Of a stretch of DNA of 13,839 nucleotides, positions 7,035 through 13,821 are shown one piece after another. The stretch is taken from the NCBI GenBank assembly GCA_015231995.1, contig JADGAO010000070.1, positions 1 through 13,839 on the forward strand, written 5' to 3'. The translations under genes were made by a program, and so were the position numbers. Below the pieces are notes generated by a model. The model did no database searches. It was not told where the DNA came from and saw nothing but the letters and a program-made list of their open reading frames with translations. Source of the stretch: Nitrospinota bacterium. Lineage in GTDB: Bacteria > Nitrospinota_A > UBA7883 > JACRLM01. Within the stretch, counting starts at the first letter, position 1. Each line of letters opens with the position of its first letter.

Positions 7035-7666
7035 ATAAAACCCGTCCGCCTAAGAATATCCTCGTCAATCCCGCCTCCAGGCGGTTTCACGAAATTCTCC
7101 ACATACTTCGCTATCATGTCGTATTCGATGTTCACCGCCGCTCCGGGCCGCTTCGACGAAAGCGTGGTGACACTCCATGTGTGCGGGATCAGAGCCACTG
7201 TGACCGACCGCGCAAGTTTCTTCGCAACCGTCAGGCTTATGCCGCTTATGGCGATGGAGCCTTTCTCTATAACGTATTTCATCCCATCGGGCGCAAGCTC
7301 CACCTCTATTTCGTAACCCTGCCCCGACCGGTCGGCGCGCGTCATCTTCCCGACGCAGTCCACATGGCCGGAGACAAGATGCCCTCCCACCCTGTCGCCG
7401 AGCCGCATGGCGCGTTCGATGTTGACCGCGTCGCCGTCGCGGATGCTTTTGAACGCCGTTCGCGAGACGGTTTCCGCCGACACGTCGAACGACAGGATAG
7501 GGCCGCGAATGGCCGTGACCGTAAGGCAGACCCCGTCAAGCGCCACGCTTTCGCCGATGACCGGGTCGGGGACGGCTCCGGCAGTGTCCACGTCCATGGA
7601 AAAATCGGATGATCCGCGCCTGATGGCGGTTATCTTTCCGATTCCAGCGATAATGCCTGTGAACAT
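7031..7666 (-). CDS. ribE: Riboflavin synthase, alpha subunit
   Basis: The enzyme dismutates two molecules of 6,7-dimethyl-8-ribityllumazine into riboflavin and a pyrimidinedione. It acts as a cytoplasmic trimer. The 211 residues contain two tandem lumazine-binding barrels. The first starts MFTGIIAGIGKI, with the conserved N-terminal MFTGI. The hinge region has the GGHLVSGHVDC signature, and the second barrel ends NIEYDMIAKYVENF. I chose the atg at 7666 because family members start at MFTGI. A gtg at 7684 would add six residues overlapping ribD. The gene begins 5 bases after the ribD stop, so the two are cotranscribed. Its stop overlaps that of the opposing decarboxylase gene. Some databases call this gene ribC. 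Confidence 0.96.
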   Translation of the reverse strand: MFTGIIAGIGKITAIRRGSSDFSMDVDTAGAVPDPVIGESVALDGVCLTVTAIRGPILSFDVSAETVSRTAFKSIRDGDAVNIERAMRLGDRVGGHLVSGHVDCVGKMTRADRSGQGYEIEVELAPDGMKYVIEKGSIAISGISLTVAKKLARSVTVALIPHTWSVTTLSSKRPGAAVNIEYDMIAKYVENFVKPPGGGIDEDILRRTGFI

Positions 7667-7671
7667 GGAAG

Positions 7672-8778
7672 TTATGCGGGCCACGCAAGGAGGCCGTCCA
7701 CGAGGATGTCCGGGCCTACGCGGGTTATGACGGGATTTGCGAGCGGCAGGGCCTCCGCCATTTTGTCAACGCCATGGCTCGGCAAAATGCAGTTCGGCCC
7801 GCCGATTATTTTTGGCGCGATGAAAATCATCACACGGTCTATCAAGCATTCGTCGAGCATGGCCGCCGCAAGCCTACCGCCGCCCTCCAGCAGGACGCTC
7901 ATCACGCCGCGCCGTCCCAGCTCCTCCATCAGCCAGCGCAAAACGATGTGGGTGCCGCGATCCGTGGCGGTAATGACGTCCACCCCTGCATGGGTCAGCG
8001 CGTCAATTTTTTTCATCGGGGCCTTGGATGTTGTGACGATGATCGTGGGGATTTTGGAGGCTGTCTCCACGATAACCGCGTCCATGGGGATGCGAAGGGT
8101 TCCGTCCACGATGATGCGGGTTGGGGTCCGGCGATTTTTCCCGTGACGCACTGTAAGCGAAGGGTCGTCGTGAATCGCCGTGTCCGACCCGACCATCACG
8201 GCGTCGTATTCGTTGCGGAGCAGGTGCACGACACGGCGGGATTCCTCGGAGCTTATCCATTTCGAATCGCCGATGTGGGTGGATATTTTCCCGTCGAGGG
8301 TCATGGCGGTTTTAAGCGTGACGAAAGGAAGCCCGGTGGAGTTGTGCTTTGCGAAATCCTCGATCAATCGTCCGCACTCCGAAGCGAGAGCCGACATCTC
8401 CACCTTCACGCCCGCCCGTTTCAACGCCGGAATGCCTTTGATTCCCGGTTTTTTCGATGGGTCTTTCGCGCCTACGACAACGCGTTTGATTCCCGCCTTC
8501 ACGATAGCCGGGACGCATGGCGGAGTCTTGCCTTCGTGGTTGCAAGGCTCCAGCGTGACGTATAACTCCGCGCCTCTTACGGATGTCTTGCACGAGTTTA
8601 ACGCCGCTATTTCCGCATGAGGCGCTCCCGCCTTTTTATGCCAGCCTTCGCCGACGATCCTGCCGCCTTTTACTATCACCGCTCCCACCGCAGGGTTTGG
8701 CGAAGTGCGTCCCTTTCCTTTTCTGGCAAGCTCGATGGCGCGGGCCATGAACTGATTGTCGCCGTCTTGTGATTTCAT
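7672..8778 (-). CDS. ribD: Bifunctional riboflavin biosynthesis deaminase/reductase RibD
   Basis: RibD deaminates 2,5-diamino-6-ribosylamino-pyrimidinone 5'-phosphate and then reduces the ribosyl side chain with NADPH. The 368 residues are normal for the fused enzyme. The N-terminal deaminase domain carries the zinc site His54-Ala-Glu56 (HAEIAAL) with Cys79 and Cys88 in PCNHEGKTPPC. The reductase domain begins near residue 148 with VTLKTAMTLDGKIST and continues through the SKWISSEESRR and MVGSDTAIHDDPSL segments to a LLEGGG motif. The atg at 8778 gives MKSQDGDNQFMARA. No clear Shine-Dalgarno site precedes it. It follows the SPFH gene after 44 bp on the same strand. That gap is too short to hold an FMN riboswitch. 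Confidence 0.96.
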   Translation of the reverse strand: MKSQDGDNQFMARAIELARKGKGRTSPNPAVGAVIVKGGRIVGEGWHKKAGAPHAEIAALNSCKTSVRGAELYVTLEPCNHEGKTPPCVPAIVKAGIKRVVVGAKDPSKKPGIKGIPALKRAGVKVEMSALASECGRLIEDFAKHNSTGLPFVTLKTAMTLDGKISTHIGDSKWISSEESRRVVHLLRNEYDAVMVGSDTAIHDDPSLTVRHGKNRRTPTRIIVDGTLRIPMDAVIVETASKIPTIIVTTSKAPMKKIDALTHAGVDVITATDRGTHIVLRWLMEELGRRGVMSVLLEGGGRLAAAMLDECLIDRVMIFIAPKIIGGPNCILPSHGVDKMAEALPLANPVITRVGPDILVDGLLAWPA

Positions 8779-8822
8779 TGTTTAATACCGATGTCCCGGG
8801 AGAGGGCGCCCGACTTTTTTCA

Positions 8823-9758
8823 TCACTGCCTGTCCTCCGCGCCTTTGGTTTTTATTGTGTTGAACGTCGCCAACGCCTGGGCCACCATGCCCGAAACATT
8901 AGCCACGTCCGCCGGGATTATAAGAGTGTTGCCCTGTTTGGCCAAGGCGCCGAACTGCGCTATGTACTGCTCCGCAATCCGCAGGGCCACCGCATCGGCT
9001 CCACCGGTTTTCCTGATCGCCTCGGCCACGGTCTCTATTCCGTTGGCCGTGGCGTTGGCGACCGCTATTATCGCCTCCGCCTCGCCTCTGGCCCTGTTGA
9101 CCTTATCCGTGAACGCCGCCTCCGACTGAAGCACCACATTCTGCTTCTCTCCTTCGGCGACGTTTATTTGCGATTGTTTATGTCCTTCCGAACTTAGTAT
9201 GTCCGCCCGTTTTTTCCGTTCCGCCGCCATTTGCAGTTCCATCGCCTGCAAGACGCTGTGCGGCGGACTGATGTCTTTTATCTCGTACCTCAGGCACTGG
9301 ATGCCCCATACGTTGGACGCCTCGTTGATGGCGCGCACGATCTCGATGTTCAAAGCCTCGCGCTCCTCGAAAGTCCGGTCGAGCGTTATCTTGCCTATGC
9401 CGGAGCGCATCGTGGTCTGCGCCAGCTGGGACAACGCCATGATGGGGTCTGAAACACCATAGGACGCCTGCTTTGGGTCTGTGATCTTGAAGTACAGCAC
9501 TCCGTCCAATTCCAGGGTCACGTTGTCTTTGGTGATGGCGGCCTGGCGGGGGATTCCGACGACCGATTCTTTGAGAGAGTGCCGGTAGGCCACCTTGTCA
9601 ATGTACGGTATCAGTATGTTCAATCCAGGCAAAAGCGTCATGTAATAACGGCCCAGCCGTTCGATGACCCAGGCCTGTTGCTGGGGGACGATCTTCACGC
9701 CTTTCCATATGGTCAGAACCGCAAAAAACGCCAACGCAAACCCCACGAACTCAGCCAT
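8823..9758 (-). CDS. SPFH/stomatin-like membrane protein (QmcA type)
   Basis: A 311-residue prohibitin/stomatin-superfamily protein. It has one N-terminal hydrophobic segment (about 4-20), then the SPFH domain with ERLGRYYMTLLPGLNILIPYIDKV and the ITKDNVTLELDGVLYFKITDP signature. A long Ala/Glu/Lys coiled coil follows (about 180-250, including MAAERKKRADILSSEGHKQ). These proteins form oligomeric scaffolds in the membrane. E. coli QmcA is encoded beside its NfeD partner YbbJ, and the same pairing is seen here, with the NfeD gene 23 bp upstream. A good aaggagg ribosome site (minus strand, 9767-9773) is 8 bases before the atg. Specific substrates or partners beyond NfeD cannot be read from the sequence. 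Confidence 0.93.
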   Translation of the reverse strand: MAEFVGFALAFFAVLTIWKGVKIVPQQQAWVIERLGRYYMTLLPGLNILIPYIDKVAYRHSLKESVVGIPRQAAITKDNVTLELDGVLYFKITDPKQASYGVSDPIMALSQLAQTTMRSGIGKITLDRTFEEREALNIEIVRAINEASNVWGIQCLRYEIKDISPPHSVLQAMELQMAAERKKRADILSSEGHKQSQINVAEGEKQNVVLQSEAAFTDKVNRARGEAEAIIAVANATANGIETVAEAIRKTGGADAVALRIAEQYIAQFGALAKQGNTLIIPADVANVSGMVAQALATFNTIKTKGAEDRQ

Positions 9759-9766
9759 GGCGAAAG

Positions 9767-9773
9767 CCTCCTT
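9767..9773 (-). promoter_or_regulatory. Shine-Dalgarno site of the SPFH gene
   Basis: Reading the minus strand, aaggagg lies 8 bases before the atg at 9758, within the 23 bp gap after the nfeD-like stop. This supports cotranscription and an independent, strong translation start. Confidence 0.7.
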
Positions 9774-9781
9774 CCGATATG

Positions 9782-10252
9782 TTATTTCTGATTATCCGTA
9801 TCCGAGGATACGACAAGCACTCCCCTTACCACTTCGACGATTCTCACGCTTGCCCCTTTGGCTACTCGCGTTTCTTTGTTGTCCTGCGAGAGGAGGGCGT
9901 TCATGATGGCGCCCGACCAGAGAACCTTGCCCGTTTTCCCGCTCTCCATGTCATCCTCGGCTACAACCGCCACCGCCCCGATCATATCCGAATAGCCGGT
10001 GGCTCCGCCATGTTGCAGGCGTTTGAGGGGGAACCACAGAATTAAGCCCCAAACAGACGTCGAGACGAAGAACCATGTCATTTGAGGGATAAAACCGTCG
10101 CAGAAACCCCAGCTGGCGGCCAGCCCGGTGGTGATCGCGCCCAGTCCCGCAAACAGCAGGCCGACGCCGGGAAGCGCAAGAGCTTCCGCCGCGACAAGCG
10201 CGATCCCTACGGCGATCCATAGCGCAGGCGCCGAAATGAAGATATCAGGCAT
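9782..10252 (-). CDS. NfeD-like membrane protein, short form
   Basis: The 156-residue protein has hydrophobic segments at about 10-28, 31-48 and 58-78. A soluble C-terminal OB-fold-like domain (about 88-156) follows, with the pattern GAVAVVAEDDMESGKTGKV, LWSGAIMNA, VAKGASVRIVEVVRGVLVV. That is the short NfeD (NfeD1b/YbbJ) layout without the protease domain of long NfeD. NfeD proteins accompany SPFH proteins and are thought to modulate them in the membrane. Here it is the first gene of a minus-strand run continuing through the SPFH gene to ribD and ribE. An aaagga about 11 bases before the atg is a modest ribosome site. Confidence 0.9.
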   Translation of the reverse strand: MPDIFISAPALWIAVGIALVAAEALALPGVGLLFAGLGAITTGLAASWGFCDGFIPQMTWFFVSTSVWGLILWFPLKRLQHGGATGYSDMIGAVAVVAEDDMESGKTGKVLWSGAIMNALLSQDNKETRVAKGASVRIVEVVRGVLVVSSDTDNQK

Positions 10253-10271
10253 CGTCTCGATATCCTTTCAT

Positions 10272-10302
10272 ATTGTCATTCTGAGCGCTTCGGAAGACTC
10301 AG
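10272..10302. repeat. Partial or collapsed copy of the hairpin repeat
   Basis: It starts with the same attgtcattctgag end as the full copies. After twelve bases it closes with ctcag (10298-10302), the complement of ctgag (10281-10285). It looks like an internally deleted copy of the unit at 10317-10405. Confidence 0.6.
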
Positions 10303-10316
10303 GGTAAACTCTGCAT

Positions 10317-10405
10317 TGTCATTCTGAGCAACGCGAAGAATCTATCAAATAGAATATTCTATTTTACTTTGATCCTTCGGTCGCTGAGGCTCCCTCAGGA
10401 TGACA
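10317..10405. repeat. Hairpin-forming dispersed repeat, copy A (89 bp)
   Basis: The ends are imperfect inverted repeats: tgtcattctgag on the left and ctcaggatgaca on the right, differing at one pair. Inside, gaagaatctatcaaa on the left partly complements tttgatccttc on the right. The centre is an 18 bp perfect palindrome (10347-10364) around gaatattc. No protein is encoded, so it is a MITE- or REP-like non-autonomous element. Elements with this tgtcattctgag...ctcaggatgaca pattern are, from memory, widespread in environmental bacterial genomes. Confidence 0.8.
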
Positions 10406-10416
10406 ATGGTCGCAAA

Positions 10417-10435
10417 GCTCCTTAAGGATGACAAT
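10417..10435. repeat. Right-end fragment of the hairpin repeat
   Basis: gctccttaaggatgacaat matches the right end of the full unit (gctccctcaggatgacaat) with two differences. It lies just downstream of copy A and suggests nested or tandem insertion followed by decay. Confidence 0.55.
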
Positions 10436-10460
10436 CCTGATCCTTTCACTACAAATGCTG

Positions 10461-10483
10461 TTCGAGGTGTTCTTCACCTCGAA
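10461..10483. other. Perfect short hairpin (9 bp stem, 5 base loop)
   Basis: ttcgaggtg and cacctcgaa pair perfectly around ttctt. No run of T follows on either strand, so it is not a standard intrinsic terminator. It lies about 230 bp past the ppdK stop and 210 bp before the nfeD-like start. Confidence 0.5.
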
Positions 10484-10536
10484 CTCCTTGCCTAATTAAT
10501 GCCAGCTGTCCTCTTTTTTAGGACGGCGGGGTGAAG

Positions 10537-10680
10537 AACACTCCTTTGTCCCCCTTAGCAAGGGAGACCGCAACGAAGTTGCGAGGGGGTTTAACCCCCC
10601 GGCGCTTCGCGCCACCCCCCTTGTCAGGGGGGCTACCCCTCCGGCGCTTCGCGCCACCTCCCCGATCTTCGGGGAGGGAA
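10537..10680. repeat. C/G-rich tandem palindromic module downstream of ppdK
   Basis: An exact 18 bp direct repeat, ccggcgcttcgcgccacc, occurs at 10599-10616 and 10641-10658, giving a period of 42 bp. Each unit holds ggcgc-ttc-gcgcc and pairs of G and C runs. Nearby stems include cgcaac-gaa-gttgcg (about 10570-10584) and a 9 bp stem at 10657-10665/10669-10677 with loop tct. Transcription from ppdK would place these in its 3' untranslated region, where they could fold strongly. No U-tract follows, so termination is not demonstrated. Confidence 0.65.
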
Positions 10681-10715
10681 AAGAATGGAGCCTTCGGGCG
10701 GCCCCGGGAAAACGT

Positions 10716-13490
10716 CTATCTTTTTCCCTTCTTAGCCTTGCCATTCGCTTTGACGGCCTTCTTCACAACCGGTTTTTGCGCAACAGCCTTTTTCGCCGCC
10801 TTCTTCGCAACAGGTTTGGCGGACGCTTTGGCCGGGGCCTTCGCGGACTTCTTTTTCTCAATCGCTTCTTTTATCGCCGCCTGGGCCGCCGCAAGACGCG
10901 CTATCGGAACCCGGTACGGAGAGCAGGAGACGTAATCGAACCCGACCTCGTGGCAGAACTCCACCGATGACGGGTCGCCGCCGTGCTCGCCGCAGATGCC
11001 TACTTTCAATTGAGGTTTCACGCTTCGCCCTTTAGCTACGCCGAGCCGTATCATCGCGCCCACGCCGTCGCGGTCTATGGAGACGAACGGGTCCTCCGGC
11101 AAAATGCCCACGATCACATAATGCGGCAGGAAGCGGCCGGAATCGTCGCGGGAAAGTCCGAACGTGGTCTGCGTAAGGTCGTTGGTGCCGAACGAGAAGA
11201 AATCCGCCTCCGGCGCGATCTGATCTGCGGTGATGGCCGCGCGGGGCAACTCTATCATCGTGCCGATGGTGTATTTGAGCTTCACGCCCGTCTCTTCCAT
11301 CACCTGCTCGCCGACTTCCTTGACCCGCTCGCGCAGTATCTTAAGCTCCTTAACGTGGGCCACCAGCGGGATCATTATCTCCGGGGAGACTTTCATCCCA
11401 CGCTTGCCCAGGTCGCAGGCGGCCTCGAAGATGGCGCGGGTCTGCATGTCGTAAATTTCCGGGAACGTGATGCCGAGCCTGCAACCGCGATGCCCCAGCA
11501 TGGGATTGAACTCGTGAAGGCTGTTGGCGCGGTGCTTCAAATCCACCATGGAAAGGCCCAGGTCTTTTGCAAGCACGGCGAAATCCCCTTCTTCCTTCGG
11601 CAGGAACTCGTGCAGTGGCGGGTCGAGTAGGCGTATCGTCACCGGCAGGCCGTCCATCGCCTCGAAGATGCCGATAAAATCGCTCTTCTGCATCGGGAGC
11701 AGTTTCGCCAAAGCCTTGTGGCGCGCCTCTACGGTGTCGGCCAGGATCATCTCGCGCACGGATATGATCCTGTCGCCCTCGAAGAACATATGCTCTGTCC
11801 GGCACAGGCCGATGCCCTCCGCGCCGAATCCTCTGGCGGTCTTCGCGTCGTGCGGGGTGTCGGCGTTCGTTCGCACTTTGAGTTTGCGGAAAGTGTCCGC
11901 CCATTTCATGAGGGTCTTGTAATCTTCGGACAGCGTGGGTTTTACCAGCGGGGCCTTGCCCAATATCACCCTGCCGGTGGAGCCGTCCAGCGTTATCCAG
12001 TCGCCCCGATGCACGGCCACGCTACCGACGGTGAAAAGCCCGGCGTGTTCGGATATTTTTATCGCCGCCGCGCCCGCCACGCAACACTTGCCCATTCCGC
12101 GCGCGACGACAGCCGCGTGCGACGTCATGCCGCCGGTGGCGGTGAGTATGCCCTGCGCCGCGTTCATGCCGCCGATGTCTTCCGGGCTGGTCTCCTGCCG
12201 CACAAGGATGACCTTCTCCCCTTTGGCGGCCATCTCGATGGCCTCTTCCGCGGTGAAGACCACTCGGCCAACGCCCGCGCCCGGCGAGGCCGGCAGGCCT
12301 TTGGAGAGCACTTCGAGCTTGGCCTTCGGGTCAATCGTCTCGTGCAGGAGCTGGTCGAGCTGTTCCGGGAACACCCTCATCACAGCTTCTTCTTTGGTGA
12401 TGAGCCGCTCCCCGGCCATCTCCACGGCTATACGCACCGCCGCCTCCGCCGTCCGTTTGCCCACGCGGTTTTGGAGCATGTACAGCTTGCCGTTTTCCAC
12501 GGTGAACTCGATGTCGAGCATGTCGCGGTAATGTTTTTCCAACTTCTGGTAGATGCGGTCGAGGTCCGCCTTGGCCTGGGGTATCCTGTCGCCCATCTGC
12601 TCGATGGAAAGCGGGGTGCGTATGCCTGCGACCACGTCCTCCCCCTGCGCGTTGAACAGGAACTCGCCGAAGAACCGCCGGTCGCCCGTGGAAGGGTCGC
12701 GCGTGAAGGCGACTCCCGTGCCGGAGTTTTCGCCCATGTTGCCGAAGACCATCGCCTGGATGTTGACGGCGGTGCCCCACGATTCGGGCAGGTTATAAAG
12801 CCTGCGGTATTCGATGGCGCGTTTGTTGTGCCAGGAGCCGAAGACGGCGTTGATGGACATGTTCATCTGTTCGGCGGGGTCCTGAGGGAACGGATTGCCG
12901 GTTTCCTTTACGACAAGCTCCTTGAACTCGGCCACCAGCTTTTTGAGATGATCCACGCCAAGGCCGGTGTCGGCCATGACTCCGGCTTCTTCTTTTCTCT
13001 TGTCCAGAATCCGCTCGAACTTTACGCGCTCCACGTTAAGCACGACGTCGGAGAACATCGTGATGAACCTGCGGTATGAATCCCATGCGAATCTGTCGGC
13101 CCCGGCCTTTTCGATGAGGCCGCCGATGGTGGCGTCGTTGAGGCCCAGGTTTAGCACAGTGTCCATCATCCCCGGCATGGAGGCTCGCGATCCGGAACGC
13201 ACGGAGACGAGGAGAGGATTGGAGGGGTCTCCGAATTTTTTGCCCATCGCTTTCTCGAGTCGGGCGAGGTTTTTTTTCACCTCGTCAGCCATCCCCTTGG
13301 GCCATTTGCCGCCGCTGGAAAAATACTCCACGCACGCTTCGGTGGAGATAGTGAACCCGGCAGGCACAGGGATGCCGAGGTTGCACATCTCGGCGATGTT
13401 GGCGCCTTTGCCACCCAAAAGGTTCTTCATGCTCGCGGAGCCGTCCGCCCCGTCTGGACCGAAATAATAGACGTATTTTTTGGTGGCCAT
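10716..13490 (-). CDS. ppdK: Pyruvate, phosphate dikinase with Lys/Ala-rich C-terminal tail
   Basis: The enzyme converts pyruvate, ATP and phosphate to PEP, AMP and pyrophosphate, reversibly. The 924 residues exceed the usual roughly 875. The N-terminal ATP-grasp domain shows LLGGKGANIAEM, SVRSGSRASMPGMMDTVLNLG and the GNMGENSGTGVAFTRDPSTG segment. The phosphohistidine domain has GGMTSHAAVVARG with His458. The Thr two residues before it (456) is where the regulatory kinase acts in other PPDKs. The PEP/pyruvate barrel ends GICGEHGGDP with catalytic Cys833, then YVSCSPYRVPIARLAAAQAA. After that comes a 44-residue basic tail (see separate entry). A gaggggg about 9 bases before the atg serves as ribosome site. 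The gene is apparently monocistronic. Confidence 0.97.
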   Translation of the reverse strand: MATKKYVYYFGPDGADGSASMKNLLGGKGANIAEMCNLGIPVPAGFTISTEACVEYFSSGGKWPKGMADEVKKNLARLEKAMGKKFGDPSNPLLVSVRSGSRASMPGMMDTVLNLGLNDATIGGLIEKAGADRFAWDSYRRFITMFSDVVLNVERVKFERILDKRKEEAGVMADTGLGVDHLKKLVAEFKELVVKETGNPFPQDPAEQMNMSINAVFGSWHNKRAIEYRRLYNLPESWGTAVNIQAMVFGNMGENSGTGVAFTRDPSTGDRRFFGEFLFNAQGEDVVAGIRTPLSIEQMGDRIPQAKADLDRIYQKLEKHYRDMLDIEFTVENGKLYMLQNRVGKRTAEAAVRIAVEMAGERLITKEEAVMRVFPEQLDQLLHETIDPKAKLEVLSKGLPASPGAGVGRVVFTAEEAIEMAAKGEKVILVRQETSPEDIGGMNAAQGILTATGGMTSHAAVVARGMGKCCVAGAAAIKISEHAGLFTVGSVAVHRGDWITLDGSTGRVILGKAPLVKPTLSEDYKTLMKWADTFRKLKVRTNADTPHDAKTARGFGAEGIGLCRTEHMFFEGDRIISVREMILADTVEARHKALAKLLPMQKSDFIGIFEAMDGLPVTIRLLDPPLHEFLPKEEGDFAVLAKDLGLSMVDLKHRANSLHEFNPMLGHRGCRLGITFPEIYDMQTRAIFEAACDLGKRGMKVSPEIMIPLVAHVKELKILRERVKEVGEQVMEETGVKLKYTIGTMIELPRAAITADQIAPEADFFSFGTNDLTQTTFGLSRDDSGRFLPHYVIVGILPEDPFVSIDRDGVGAMIRLGVAKGRSVKPQLKVGICGEHGGDPSSVEFCHEVGFDYVSCSPYRVPIARLAAAQAAIKEAIEKKKSAKAPAKASAKPVAKKAAKKAVAQKPVVKKAVKANGKAKKGKR
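10719..10850 (-). other. Low-complexity Lys/Ala/Pro-rich C-terminal extension of PpdK
   Basis: Residues 881-924 contain 16 Lys and 1 Arg, no Asp or Glu, and otherwise mostly Ala with Pro and Val, in AKKA-, AKPVAKK- and KPVVKK-type repeats. Known PPDKs end near the RVPIARLAAAQAA helix. The tail resembles histone H1-like or ribosomal-protein-type basic tails and should be disordered. The codons stay GC-rich and in frame to a tag stop, so it is part of the gene and not an obvious read-through into the repeats, which begin beyond the stop. Confidence 0.85.
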
Positions 13491-13620
13491 GGTTTAGTAC
13501 CCCCTCAAGAGCTCAACCTTTAACATAAAACCTGCCCCGGACGATTCGCGCCAACCCATCAGGCGCGGTGGAGCATGGCTAATTAACGTTTTCCGTGACG
13601 GTCACATTCTACCCTTTTTT

Positions 13621-13650
13621 TGTCATCGCGAGCGAAGCGAAGCGATATGA
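13621..13650. repeat. Fragment of a second dispersed repeat type
   Basis: tgtcatcgcgagcgaagcga followed by agcgatatga has an internal gcgaagcgaagcg periodicity and the same tgtcat end as the other repeats. It resembles gtcattgcgagcgaagcgaa-type repeats I recall from many bacterial genomes. No second copy exists in this window. Confidence 0.4.
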
Positions 13651-13708
13651 GCATTCAAATTTAGGCTCCCGGAGAAGGGGGCTTTGCATAACCCATAACG
13701 TTCGCAAT

Positions 13709-13724
13709 ATTGTCATTCTGAGCG
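13709..13724. repeat. Left-end fragment of the hairpin repeat
   Basis: attgtcattctgagcg is identical to the start of the copy at 10272-10287. It is interrupted after 16 bases by copy B, suggesting repeated insertion at the same place. Confidence 0.6.
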
Positions 13725-13729
13725 CCGCA

Positions 13730-13817
13730 TGTCATTCTGAACGAAGTGAAGAATCTATCAAAAAGAATATTCTTTATACTTTGATCCTTCGGTCGCTAGG
13801 GCTCCCTCAGGATGACA
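13730..13817. repeat. Hairpin-forming dispersed repeat, copy B (88 bp)
   Basis: It aligns along its whole length with copy A at 10317-10405, with few differences and one indel. The ends are tgtcattctga and ctcaggatgaca. The central perfect palindrome is 14 bp (13762-13775) around the same gaatattc core. Next to the core the left T and right A of copy A become left A and right T here, so pairing is kept. Confidence 0.8.
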
Positions 13818-13821
13818 AAAA

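Larger units (their letters stand above)
10253..10715. other. 463 bp non-coding stretch packed with palindromic repeats
   Basis: Between the nfeD-like start and the ppdK stop I find no believable gene. It holds an 89 bp hairpin repeat with flanking fragments (10272-10435), an isolated 9 bp stem hairpin (10461-10483), a small five-pair hairpin gtcct/aggac (10508-10524) and a C-rich tandem palindromic module (about 10537-10680). Neither a clear -35/-10 pair for the nfeD run nor a hairpin-plus-U-tract terminator for ppdK is convincing. The promoter probably lies within or near the repeats. Confidence 0.75.

Noticed and set aside
8788..8821. Hairpin followed by tttttt on the plus strand (intrinsic terminator)
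   Set aside because: The stem is short with a bulge, and no plus-strand gene reads into it. The last plus-strand gene ends at 7034.
8779..8822. FMN riboswitch before ribD
   Set aside because: The gap after the SPFH stop is only 44 bp, far shorter than an RFN element, and lacks its conserved blocks.
10272..10435. Repeats as a CRISPR array
   Set aside because: Copies are irregularly spaced, of different lengths, palindromic throughout and without unique spacers or cas genes.
11718..13079. Plus-strand open frame of 453 codons opposite ppdK
   Set aside because: It is antisense to a complete PPDK with all catalytic residues. The translation is low-complexity and His/Gly/Arg-rich, with no family resemblance.
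13595..13605. gtgac-g-gtcac palindrome upstream of ppdK as a CRP/FNR-type operator
   Set aside because: The half-site spacing is 1 base, not the 6 or 4 these regulators need, and only one example is present.
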